Assembly: GCA_038231615.1 (NCBI GenBank)
Contig: JBBRLA010000061.1
Location: 1-20,760 of the forward strand
Origin: JBBRLA01 sp038231615
GTDB lineage: Bacteria > Myxococcota_A > Polyangia > Palsa-1104 > JAEUJZ01
Reading direction: 5' to 3'
DNA length: 20,760 nucleotides
Shown here: one piece after another, positions 13,629 to 20,760 of the stretch
Position numbering within the stretch: position 1 is the first letter of the stretch
Layout: every line of letters begins with the position of its first letter
Notes under the pieces: model-generated
Seen by the model: only the letters and a program-made list of their open reading frames with translations
Told to the model about the DNA's origin: nothing
Databases searched by the model: none
Position numbers and translations under genes: made by a program

Positions 13629-16600
13629 CTACTCACAAGGCTCTAGGTCCGCGATCTGCTGCTCCACCATGCGCACGCCCTCGCCCCACTCGATCTGCTG
13701 GGACAGGCTGCTGGCCTCTTCCAGAAGGGCCCGGGCGCTGCCCCGCGACTGCGGCGTCTGCTCCGTCGCCTGCACCGCGTGGGCCATGACGATGAGCAAC
13801 TCCGCCGTCGAACGCCGGTCCCCCGCCAGCCGCGCCTCCTCCAGTGCCGCGTGGTGGTAGCGCGCCGCCACCTGCGGCTCCCCGATGAGCTGGTGCACCA
13901 GCCCCAGGAAGTGCTGCGCCTTGCTCTTCGCCACCGGGATGCCCGCCCGGCCCGCCCAGCGCAGGGCGTGCCGCCCCAGCATCAGAGCCTCCGAGGCGCG
14001 CTGCCCCTTGAGCACCAGCTCGCCCAGGCGCAAGAGCAGCCGCCACAGCACCGGAGGCCCTTGTTCCGACTCGATGCCGTCGCCGCAGGTCGCGGTGTCG
14101 ATCCCTTCTCGCAGCTCGCGTTCGGCCGCCTCGGTGTCTCCCGCCCGGACCAGCACATCGGCCAGCTCCAGATAAAGTTCTGCCAGCAGAATCGGGTCCC
14201 CGGCCTTCCAGCACGCCTTGATCGCGGCGAAGAGTTCGTTCTGGGCCGCCGCCGGCTGGTCCCAGGCATAGGCCAGCCGCGCCAGCCCGCGCCGGGCATC
14301 GGCCTCGGACCGGGCATCTCCCTTGCCCAGTTTCAGCGTCTCCCGCAGCATCTGCTCAGCGTCGACGATCTTTCCCGCGTAGCGCAGCGTCAGCGCCAGC
14401 CGCAGCCCCGCCTGCACCAGCACCTCCCGGGTCACCTGCTCCTTTTCATGAAGCGCGCGGGCCCGCTGAAAAGCATGGCGGAACCAGCGCTCCGCCCCCT
14501 CGTCATCGAAGCCGTTGCGGGCGGCGTCGCCAGCGCGTTCCAGCAGATGCAGCGAGACTTTTTCTGGATCGGCCAGGAGTGCGTGATGCGCCAGCACGGT
14601 CGGCCCCGCCCCGCGCTCCTCGAAAAGGCCCAGGCAGGCGCGGTGCAGTTCGCGGCGCCGCGCTTCCCGCACCCGCTGGTAGACCACGTCGCGAAACGAG
14701 GGCGACGGCAGCTCCACCAGCTCGCCGCTCACCCGCAAGAAGCCCCGCATGGTCAGCTCCTGCAGCGGCGGCCGGGGATCGGCGTGCTGCGACAGCTCCG
14801 CCAAAAGGCCCACCGTGGCCTGCGTTCCGGCCACCGAGAGGGCATCGAGCATCCGCCGCGCATCGTCGGGCAGAAAGTCGATGCGCGCGCTCAGCGTGGC
14901 CTCGTGCACGCCCTCCGCGGTGGCGCGATAGGCCTGCTCCAGATCCCTGGGCACCCCCTTGCCGGCCGCCAGCACCACCTGCGGCAGCCCCATCGCCGAG
15001 AGCGCCGGGGCGGAGAGCGGCCCCAGTACCAGCGTGTCAGCCTCGCCGATCGCCAGCGCAGCTGGATCGCTGGTTGTCAAAAGCGCCGTCGCCTCTCCGG
15101 TCTCCTGACACAGCCGGTAAAGCAGCTGCCGCGACGGCTGGTCATAGCGATCCACGTCCTCGAAGACGAAGATCATCGGCAACCGCCGCAGCGTCTGCAG
15201 GGTCGCGGCGAAACACTCCCGCTTGCGCACGTCGTAGGGGGCGCTCCCCGCCGCCTCCCACACGCCGAAAAGTTCCGCCAGGCCGGGGCGGTCCACCGCG
15301 TGGGCGCCTCGCTTCCGCCCTTGTCCCGAGAACTCCAGCGACAAGTCCAGTTCTGCCAAGCCGGGCCGCTCGCTGATCCCCAGCGCCTGCGCCAGCGCCG
15401 CGCGGATCGGGCGCAGCGGCGTCCGCGCCCCGCTCGGGTCCGGGTGGGTCAAGATCAGCGGACGGGCCCCGCCCAGCCGGGCCATCCACTGCGCCAACAG
15501 ACGCGTCTTGCCAATGCCGCTCGGTCCGACGATCACCAGCGCCTTCTGATCCAGCCCCGAGAGTCGTCGCAAGGCGTCATCTCGCCCCAGGAACCGCTCG
15601 GGCCAGCGGGGCAGGTCCACCCCCGACCGCTGCCCCTCGGTCAGCTTGCTGACCGCGCCCCCCATGGTCGAGCCGCACCACGGGCAGAAGCGGATGCCGG
15701 CCTTTCCCGCCTCGCCGCAGGTCGGGCAGGTCTGCCCGCTCAGGCCCTCCACCGCCGCCTGGAGCGCCCGCTCCATCTCCGTCGAAGACGGGTAGCGATC
15801 ATCGCGACGCTTGTTCATCGCCCGCAGGCAGATGAGTTCCAGCCCCGCGGCGATGCGCAGGTCCGGCCGGCGGTGACGGGGCGCCTCCGGGGCCTGGGAC
15901 AGGTGCCGCGCCAGCACCTCCAACAGCGAACCCTCGTACGGCCGCGTCCCGGTGAGCAATTCATAGAGCACCACGCCTGCGGCGTACACGTCCGAGCGCG
16001 CGTCCAGGTCTTCCCCCCGGATCTGCTCGGGGCTCATGTAGTCCGGCGTGCCGCACACCGATCCCGCCGAGGTGATCCCGCTGTCGGCCAGCCCGCGGGC
16101 CTTGGCGATGCCGAAGTCCAGGACCTTGACGTGCTCCTCGCCGCTGCGCAGATCTTCGACGAAGATATTCTCCGGCTTGAAGTCCCGGTGGATCACCCCC
16201 GCGTGGTGTGCCTCGTCCAGCGCCAGCAGCGCCTGCCCCAAAAGCCGCGCGATTCGCGCCGGGGGCAGCGGGCCCTCCCGACGGTTGATCTCCCCCAGGG
16301 TCCGCCCGCGGAGCAGTTCCATGACCAAGTAGAGCAGGCCATTTTCCGCCTCGCCGAAGTCGTGGATGCGGATGGCGTTCGGGTGGTGCAGACGCGAGGC
16401 CGCCCGCGCCTCATGGTGGAAGCGCCGGATGGTCTGACCGTCGGTGACCAGATCCGGGTTCAGCACCTTGACCGCGACCTCCGAGTCGAGCTGCATATGC
16501 TCGGCGCGGTAGACGCGACCCATCGCCCCGGTGCCAATCAGCTCGATCAGCCGGTATTTGCCACAAAGGACGCTGCCGCAAAGGGCGTCGCCGTCGAGCG

Positions 16601-16688
16601 GCTCCGCGTCACTGACGTCGGCGCCGCACGTGAGACAATGCCGATGGCTGTCCCAGCAACTCGACCGGCAGCGGGGACATCCCTTCAC
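13629..16688 (-). CDS. Zinc ribbon-Ser/Thr kinase-ATPase-TPR multidomain protein
   Basis: A 1019-residue signalling protein. Order: N-terminal zinc ribbon (C4-x2-C7, C18-x2-C21); Hanks-type kinase (about 45-310) with GTGAMG loop at 52-57, K74, E93, HRDFKPEN at 167-174 and DFG at 191-193; second zinc ribbon (C321-x2-C324, C335-x2-C338); AAA/STAND-type ATPase with Walker A GPSGIGKT at 388-395 and Walker B IFVFEDVD near 506-513; then TPR-like helices from about 690 to the end. Catalytic residues are intact. The start is taken as GTG at 16688, which keeps the first zinc ribbon; no strong ribosome-binding site is seen. Kinase plus NTPase plus TPR fusions are known in Myxococcota; the doubled zinc ribbons are less usual. 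Divergent from the second kinase and convergent with the FHA gene. Confidence 0.93.
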   Translation of the reverse strand: MKGCPRCRSSCWDSHRHCLTCGADVSDAEPLDGDALCGSVLCGKYRLIELIGTGAMGRVYRAEHMQLDSEVAVKVLNPDLVTDGQTIRRFHHEARAASRLHHPNAIRIHDFGEAENGLLYLVMELLRGRTLGEINRREGPLPPARIARLLGQALLALDEAHHAGVIHRDFKPENIFVEDLRSGEEHVKVLDFGIAKARGLADSGITSAGSVCGTPDYMSPEQIRGEDLDARSDVYAAGVVLYELLTGTRPYEGSLLEVLARHLSQAPEAPRHRRPDLRIAAGLELICLRAMNKRRDDRYPSSTEMERALQAAVEGLSGQTCPTCGEAGKAGIRFCPWCGSTMGGAVSKLTEGQRSGVDLPRWPERFLGRDDALRRLSGLDQKALVIVGPSGIGKTRLLAQWMARLGGARPLILTHPDPSGARTPLRPIRAALAQALGISERPGLAELDLSLEFSGQGRKRGAHAVDRPGLAELFGVWEAAGSAPYDVRKRECFAATLQTLRRLPMIFVFEDVDRYDQPSRQLLYRLCQETGEATALLTTSDPAALAIGEADTLVLGPLSAPALSAMGLPQVVLAAGKGVPRDLEQAYRATAEGVHEATLSARIDFLPDDARRMLDALSVAGTQATVGLLAELSQHADPRPPLQELTMRGFLRVSGELVELPSPSFRDVVYQRVREARRRELHRACLGLFEERGAGPTVLAHHALLADPEKVSLHLLERAGDAARNGFDDEGAERWFRHAFQRARALHEKEQVTREVLVQAGLRLALTLRYAGKIVDAEQMLRETLKLGKGDARSEADARRGLARLAYAWDQPAAAQNELFAAIKACWKAGDPILLAELYLELADVLVRAGDTEAAERELREGIDTATCGDGIESEQGPPVLWRLLLRLGELVLKGQRASEALMLGRHALRWAGRAGIPVAKSKAQHFLGLVHQLIGEPQVAARYHHAALEEARLAGDRRSTAELLIVMAHAVQATEQTPQSRGSARALLEEASSLSQQIEWGEGVRMVEQQIADLEPCE

Positions 16689-16732
16689 GGGGAGACCCGG
16701 CCGCCGGTGTGCGACTGTACTGACATGGCTGG

Positions 16733-16760
16733 ATCATAGTCCAAGGCGGATCTTCTGCAA
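16733..16760 (-). promoter_or_regulatory. Candidate promoter of the large kinase gene
   Basis: On the minus strand TTGCAG (16760-16755), a 16-base spacer and TATGAT (16738-16733) resemble -35 and -10 elements, about 45 bases before the GTG start. The -10 matches five of six consensus positions; the -35 only three. Confidence 0.35.
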
Positions 16761-16799
16761 CGGGTGTAAACCGCGATTCTCGGCAAGGGGCGACGATCG

Positions 16800-16808
16800 T
16801 GGTATTCT
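16800..16808 (+). promoter_or_regulatory. Extended -10-like element before the second kinase
   Basis: TGGTATTCT fits an extended -10. Transcription would begin about six bases before the first start codon, giving a nearly leaderless message, which would agree with the lack of a ribosome-binding site. Confidence 0.3.
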
Positions 16809-16820
16809 TGGGCACTTTTG

Positions 16821-17891
16821 ATGGTACAAGGTGCATCTCGGGCCGGCCAGATCGTGGCCGGTGGGCGCTACCGTCTGGTGCGCCAAATCGGCCGCGGCAG
16901 CTTTGGCGATGTCTACCTGGCGGAACAACTTCACCCCGGACAACCCTTGGCAGGGCAGCCCGCGGGTCTCAAGGTGCTTCATCCCCAGTGGTCGCAGGTC
17001 GACCAGGTGCTGGAGCGCTTCCGCCGCGAGTCCCAGGTCACCACCAAGGTCGAGCACCCTCACGTGGCGCGGATCTTCGAGCACGGCGAGCTGGAAGACG
17101 GCGTCCCCTACATCGCCATGGAGTACCTGCCCGGACGCACTCTCCGCGACGAGCTGGCCCGGGGTCGCATGGAGATCATCCGCGCCGTGAACATCCTGGC
17201 GCCGATCTGCGAGGCGCTCGGGGCCGCCCACCGCGCCGGCGTGGTCCACCGGGACCTGAAGCCGGAGAACATCCAGCTCGTCGAGCGGGAGGGCAACCCC
17301 GACTACCCGGTGGTGCTCGACTTCGGCGTCGCCAAATTCCTGGATGCGGCGGAGAAGCTGACCATGACCGGGGCGGTGCTGGGCACCCCCGCGTACATGC
17401 CGCCCGAGCAGTTCCGCGGCGAGCAGGACCTGGGCCCGCCGGCGGACGTCTACGCCCTGGGGGTGCTGGCCTTCGAGCTGTGTACCGGGCGGCCGCCCTT
17501 TGTCGGGCGCAACTTCGCCGAACTCGCCGCGGCGCACACCACCCAGACGCCGCCGCCGCTGACCGGCGTGCCCGCCGAGGTGGCCCGGGTGGTCAGCAGG
17601 TGTCTCGACAAGGACCCCTCGCACCGCCCTCGCGCGGACGCCCTGGCCCGGGCGTTGCGCAGCGCCTCCACTTCAGAGCTGCGCGTCGCCAGCCCCTTCT
17701 CTGAGACGGTGGTGGGCACCTCCATCCTGCCGGACATGGCGTTTCAGACGGTGGTCAGCAATACCACCAAGCAGGAGATCTTCGCGCTGAAGCAGCGGCG
17801 GGAGCGGAACATCATGGTCGTGCTCTTCGCCGCGGGCGGGGCCCTGCTCTCGGTCTTGGGGGCCCTGGTCTATTTGCTCCTGGGGCATTGA
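16821..17891 (+). CDS. Membrane-anchored Ser/Thr protein kinase
   Basis: A 356-residue Hanks-type kinase. The kinase domain (about 16-282) has GRGSFG at 24-29, catalytic K51, E70, HRDLKPEN at 143-150, DFG at 167-169 and GTPAYMPPEQ in the activation segment with T181, T183 and T189. A juxtamembrane stretch with several threonines (ETVVGTSILPD and FQTVVSNTT) precedes one membrane segment (about 331-352), with only four residues outside, so it has no extracellular sensor domain. Those threonines could be autophosphorylation sites read by the FHA proteins nearby; this is inference. ATG 16821 is chosen; a TTG three bases earlier would add one residue. Divergent from the larger kinase across 132 bases. 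Confidence 0.93.
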   Translation: MVQGASRAGQIVAGGRYRLVRQIGRGSFGDVYLAEQLHPGQPLAGQPAGLKVLHPQWSQVDQVLERFRRESQVTTKVEHPHVARIFEHGELEDGVPYIAMEYLPGRTLRDELARGRMEIIRAVNILAPICEALGAAHRAGVVHRDLKPENIQLVEREGNPDYPVVLDFGVAKFLDAAEKLTMTGAVLGTPAYMPPEQFRGEQDLGPPADVYALGVLAFELCTGRPPFVGRNFAELAAAHTTQTPPPLTGVPAEVARVVSRCLDKDPSHRPRADALARALRSASTSELRVASPFSETVVGTSILPDMAFQTVVSNTTKQEIFALKQRRERNIMVVLFAAGGALLSVLGALVYLLLGH

Positions 17892-17982
17892 ACCTTCGTA
17901 CAGGCGTACCGGGCCCTGCCTCTGGCAGGCATTCGCTTAGTGAAAAGGCGGCGCAGGGACGCGACATGGTTATGTTGTCGTC

Positions 17983-18465
17983 ATGACTCATGATCTATAC
18001 ATTGTCCGCCACGCCGAGGCCATCCCCCGTGGCACCCTGTCTCCAGACGATCACCGCTGGCTCCTGCCGAAGGGCCGTCGCGCTTTTTATCGAGCAGCGC
18101 GGCGTCTTTCCCGTCGCCTGAAGAAGGGACAGATCCAGGCCATCCTGACCAGCCCGCTTCCCCGGGCGGTGATGACGGCGGAGCTTCTGGCCAGGGCCTT
18201 GCGGCTGCGCGGACCCGTCGAGGTCTACGCCGAACTGTCCCCTGATGGATCGATCGAGGCCGTCGCCTCCCTGCTCACCGGGCAAGATCGCTGTGTCGCC
18301 GTCGTGGGCCACCAGCCAATGCTGGGGACGTTGCTGGGGACGTTTCTTCACCCCCCACCGAAGGGCGACGGCGACGACAACCTCGACCTGGCAAAAGGCG
18401 CAATCGCCGCCCTGCGTCCGGACGACCAGGGACGGGCCCGCCTGCGTTTCCTGATCGAGCCTTGA
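17983..18465 (+). CDS. sixA: SixA-type phosphohistidine phosphatase
   Basis: A 160-residue histidine phosphatase-superfamily protein. The RHAEA motif gives R9 and nucleophile H10; SPLPRA supplies R61, E84 fits the acid, and VGHQP holds H110. Length and order match SixA, which removes phosphate from phosphohistidine in phosphorelay HPt domains. No HPt protein is seen in the window, so its target is unknown; the histidine kinase at the left end is a possible but unproven link. No clear ribosome-binding site precedes ATG 17983; it follows the kinase by 91 bases, which hold a short CCTGCC-TCT-GGCAGG hairpin (17915-17929) without a T-run. Confidence 0.9.
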   Translation: MTHDLYIVRHAEAIPRGTLSPDDHRWLLPKGRRAFYRAARRLSRRLKKGQIQAILTSPLPRAVMTAELLARALRLRGPVEVYAELSPDGSIEAVASLLTGQDRCVAVVGHQPMLGTLLGTFLHPPPKGDGDDNLDLAKGAIAALRPDDQGRARLRFLIEP

Positions 18466-18601
18466 GAAGTGCGAGCATTGGACCGCCGCAAGCGCCGCCT
18501 CCTGCGTTCGCCCGTAGACGGCACCTGGCGCCCAAGACGCGACCAAATAAATAATTCACATCATGAGATGGAGCAAACGGGTTCCCTCTTTGAACTTGCG
18601 C

Positions 18602-19525
18602 TCAGCGCATGCCCACCGTGGGGACGATGAGAACGCGGTGGTTGAATGCATCCGTGATGAAGAGCCGGGTGGCGTCGGCCCACAATCCCTGGGGGTAGTT
18701 CAGCCCTTGGTCGCTCAAGGCGGCGTCGCGATTGGGCAGGTTCTGCAGAAAGTCGGCCTGTCCGATCACCGTGGTGGCGGCCTGCCCATTGGTTATGGGC
18801 AGGGGGTCCCACAAAAGGACCCGGTGGTTGTAGGTATCCGCGACGAACATTCGTTGCCCAGCGGTGATGGCGTGATAGGGCGACCTCATCGCCTGGCGGG
18901 TCGTGCCCGAGGCGTTGTGGAAAAAATCCGGCTGTCCCAGGACCAGATCCCCGCCCACTGGAGTGCTGGGGATGGCGCCAAAGATCAGCACGCGGTGGTT
19001 GTCGGTGTCGCTGACGAAGAGCCGCTTGCCGTCCACGGAGACCAGGCCCGGATTGTTCATCGACGAACCCGAGAGCCCCCCGGTGTTGGCCGTGCCCGAG
19101 GTCAGGTTGGTCGCGCCGACGGGCTGGCCCAGGGCCAGGTCCCCGGGCACGGGAGCGGTCGGGATGGTGTCCCAGATGAGCACGCGGTGGTTGCCGCTGT
19201 CAGAGACCACCAGGCGCGTGCCATCGGTGGCCACCCCTTGTGGTCCTTTCATCGCGGCGCCTGAGAGGCCGCCGTTGTTGGCCGCATTCGACGTCAAATT
19301 GGTCGCGCCGACGGGCTGTCCCAGCGCGAAGTCCGCGGGCATGGGTCCGGTGGGGAGGGTGTTCCATACCAGGACGCGGTTGTTGTTGGTGTCCGCGACG
19401 AACACCCGCTTGCCATCGGTGGCGGCGGCGTTGGGTCCGGACAGGGACGCGCCCGTCGGCGGGTTGGGCGCTGAAGCTCTCGTCAGGTTGTCGTTCCCCC
19501 CAGATTGGCCAAGAGCGAAGTCAGC
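18602..19525 (-). pseudogene. NHL-repeat protein, 3' portion after frameshift
   Basis: This is the second part of the NHL gene, displaced into another frame. From PADFALGQSGGND onwards it carries further repeats with NNNRVLVWNTLP, GNHRVLIWDTIP, DNHRVLIFGAIP, YNHRVLLWDPLP and a closing FNHRVLIV. Adding one base near 19525 joins it without a gap to the upstream part and gives a 640-residue protein. Taken alone it has no credible start or signal. It ends convergently with sixA, 136 bases away; that gap holds a short AT-rich patch and no clear terminator. Confidence 0.85.
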
Positions 19526-20523
19526 GGGCTGGGCGAGTCGGGAAGGTTGTTCCACACCAGCACGCGATGGTTGTCGTGGTCCGCGATGAAAAGCCGGGTC
19601 CCATCGGTGAACAGGCCACGGGGGGTGGCCAGGCCGGCCCCGGACACCCCGCCGTTGTTGACCGTGTTCGAGGTCAGGTTGGCCGGGCCGCCGGGCTGAC
19701 CCAGTGCGAAGCTGGCCGGCTGACCATCGGTGGTGGGGAAGGTGGTCCACGAAAGGATGCGGTGGTTGCCGGAGTCAGCGACAAAGAGGCGGACGCCGTC
19801 GTAGGCCACCCCAATCGGTTGGTTCATGTTGGATGCCGTCGCGCTGTGCGCGACCCCGGTGCCAAAGTTGGCGTTGCGGGACGACTTGTCTGGCTGGCCC
19901 AGGACGAGATCCGGCGCAGTCCCGCTCGATCCTGGAAGGCTGTTCCAGATGAGCACGCGGTGCGAGAGCCTGTCGGCGATGAAGAGTTTGCCGTGTGCCA
20001 CGGTCACGACAGTCGGGGCATTTTGGCCCAAAATGACGTTCGCGCTGACCTTCACATCCGGCTCCCCGAGGACCTGGAACAGCAGGGTGGTGAGGTTGAC
20101 GCTGCCCGAGGTGAAGCCCGCCGCCGATGCCGAGAGCGTGAGCGATTCGGTGGCACTGGCCCGCAGGTAAAAGTCCACACTGGCCCCAGTCTGAGACGGC
20201 GCCAACATGAGGGTGGCCATCGCCGGGCCGGTCTGGCAGTCCGCAAGGGTGGCGAAGGTTTGCGCAGATCCCAGGCCGCTCAGCGCGATCTGGGTATTGG
20301 CCGACACCGCCACGGGCTGGTCCATCCCGTCTACCGCGGCCACGGTGAGCCTGGCACAGGTGTAGGTCTCGACCCTCGCCGGTGCGCTGAATTGCAGCGC
20401 GGGCACCTGCGGCGGCGGCGGTTGGCTGCTGTCGGTATGACATCCGGCGCACGATCCGATGAAGGTCAGCCGGCGAAGCGCGCGCCAGAATGTCGCGGGC
20501 GAGCCGAAAGAGATACGTACCAT
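19483..20523 (-). CDS. NHL-repeat (beta-propeller) protein, 5' portion, frameshifted
   Basis: As read, a 346-residue protein; in fact the first part of a longer gene. It begins with a short, poorly hydrophobic leader containing FIGSCAGCHTD, then a proline run, a strand-rich domain (about 40-165) and NHL-type repeats with SHRVLIWNSLP, GNHRILSWTTFP and DNHRVLVWNNLP, each followed by a FALGQP-like end. The frame is lost near 19525 and the last about 14 residues do not fit the repeat. GGAGA five bases before ATG (20523) supports this start. Such propellers are extracellular or periplasmic ligand-binding proteins; the partner is unknown. The leader cysteines could be a lipobox or, less likely, a single heme motif. 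Confidence 0.85.
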   Translation of the reverse strand: MVRISFGSPATFWRALRRLTFIGSCAGCHTDSSQPPPPQVPALQFSAPARVETYTCARLTVAAVDGMDQPVAVSANTQIALSGLGSAQTFATLADCQTGPAMATLMLAPSQTGASVDFYLRASATESLTLSASAAGFTSGSVNLTTLLFQVLGEPDVKVSANVILGQNAPTVVTVAHGKLFIADRLSHRVLIWNSLPGSSGTAPDLVLGQPDKSSRNANFGTGVAHSATASNMNQPIGVAYDGVRLFVADSGNHRILSWTTFPTTDGQPASFALGQPGGPANLTSNTVNNGGVSGAGLATPRGLFTDGTRLFIADHDNHRVLVWNNLPDSPSPLTSLLANLGGTTT

Positions 20524-20578
20524 GAGGTCTCCGATGCGGGTGCGAGTGCGGGTGATCCATCAATTAGCAATTGGCATG

Positions 20579-20644
20579 TTACCCGAGGTTGTACACGCAC
20601 TGCCCCTTGACGCATTCCAGCGGGGAGCAGCATAGATAGACCAT
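20579..20644 (-). other. Short cysteine-rich ORF or gene remnant
   Basis: A 21-residue frame MVYLCCSPLECVKGQCVYNLG with four cysteines; the frame extends upstream without a start for about 24 more codons (reading LARLRYRFSA before it) to a stop. It may be the 3' end of a decayed gene or chance. The rest of 20524-20760 shows nothing else convincing. Confidence 0.2.
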
Positions 20645-20760
20645 CGCCGAAAAGCGGTAGCGGAGACGCGCCAGGATGCGGCGAGCATGCGCGTTGTGCT
20701 CCGCGGAGTCTCAAGGGTGAGGCGAAGGGGGCCGTGACGGTTGCGCTGCGAGCTCAGGCA

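Noticed and set aside
14000..15400. RPGLAEL occurring twice in the ATPase part of the large kinase, as another in-frame repeat expansion
   Set aside because: The two copies differ at many silent positions, so they are not a recent DNA duplication and may be chance.
16697..16707. CCGGC-C-GCCGG inverted repeat by the kinase start, as an operator
   Set aside because: It is very short and made only of G and C in GC-rich DNA; chance is sufficient.
13779..16739. Long open frame of about 986 codons on the plus strand opposite the large kinase
   Set aside because: It is a shadow produced by GC-rich codon use; its translation is low-complexity and has no domain, whereas the minus-strand frame has complete kinase and ATPase motifs.
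17915..17929. CCTGCC-TCT-GGCAGG hairpin after the second kinase as a terminator
   Set aside because: The stem is short and no T-run follows.

Overview
The window looks like chromosomal DNA from a GC-rich, Myxococcota-like (former Deltaproteobacteria) bacterium. The reasons are the very GC-rich third codon positions, frequent GTG/TTG starts, FHA proteins next to multidomain Ser/Thr kinases, a two-ATPase Tad locus and an NHL-repeat protein. This assignment is inference from content; there is no rRNA, tRNA or marker gene to confirm it.

Layout. (1) 3-1297: the 3' part of a sensor histidine kinase (cut by the left edge) overlapping an OmpR/PhoB-type response regulator. (2) 1298-1599: a gene-free leader with a short inverted repeat and a tiny ORF. 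(3) 1600-11500: one long co-directional, tightly coupled operon for a Tad/Flp-type secretion or pilus machine: CpaB, secretin CpaC, ATPase CpaF, platform proteins TadB and TadC, an FHA-transmembrane protein, a TPR lipoprotein (TadD-like), a second CpaF ATPase, a proline-rich single-pass membrane protein and a two-domain lipoprotein. It ends in a strong intrinsic terminator (11538-11575). No pilin, pseudopilin, prepilin peptidase or TadZ/CpaE is present. (4) 11591-13608: an unrecognised helical protein, then an FHA plus coiled-coil protein. (5) 13629-17891: two Ser/Thr kinases transcribed divergently, the first a large zinc ribbon-kinase-zinc ribbon-ATPase-TPR fusion, the second a compact kinase with a C-terminal membrane anchor. 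(6) 17983-18465: a SixA-type phosphohistidine phosphatase. (7) 18602-20523 (minus): an NHL-repeat protein split by a one-base frameshift. (8) 20524-20760: no clear gene.

The genes suggest a Tad-type envelope machine embedded in phospho-signalling: a two-component pair upstream, one FHA domain inside the operon, a second FHA protein and two kinases immediately downstream, and a SixA phosphatase. The Tad proteins would form the outer-membrane channel (CpaC), periplasmic parts (CpaB, lipoproteins) and inner-membrane motor (TadB/TadC plus two CpaF ATPases).

The most unusual feature is a set of short tandem repeats built around GCGAAGCG, placed in frame inside three different genes: the kinase at 3-125 (33-bp unit), the secretin signal peptide at 2434-2550 (30-bp unit, opposite strand), and the proline-rich membrane protein at 10021-10092 (36-bp unit). 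The first two share an exact 16-base core, so they look like one family of mobile or expanding elements tolerated as peptide insertions.
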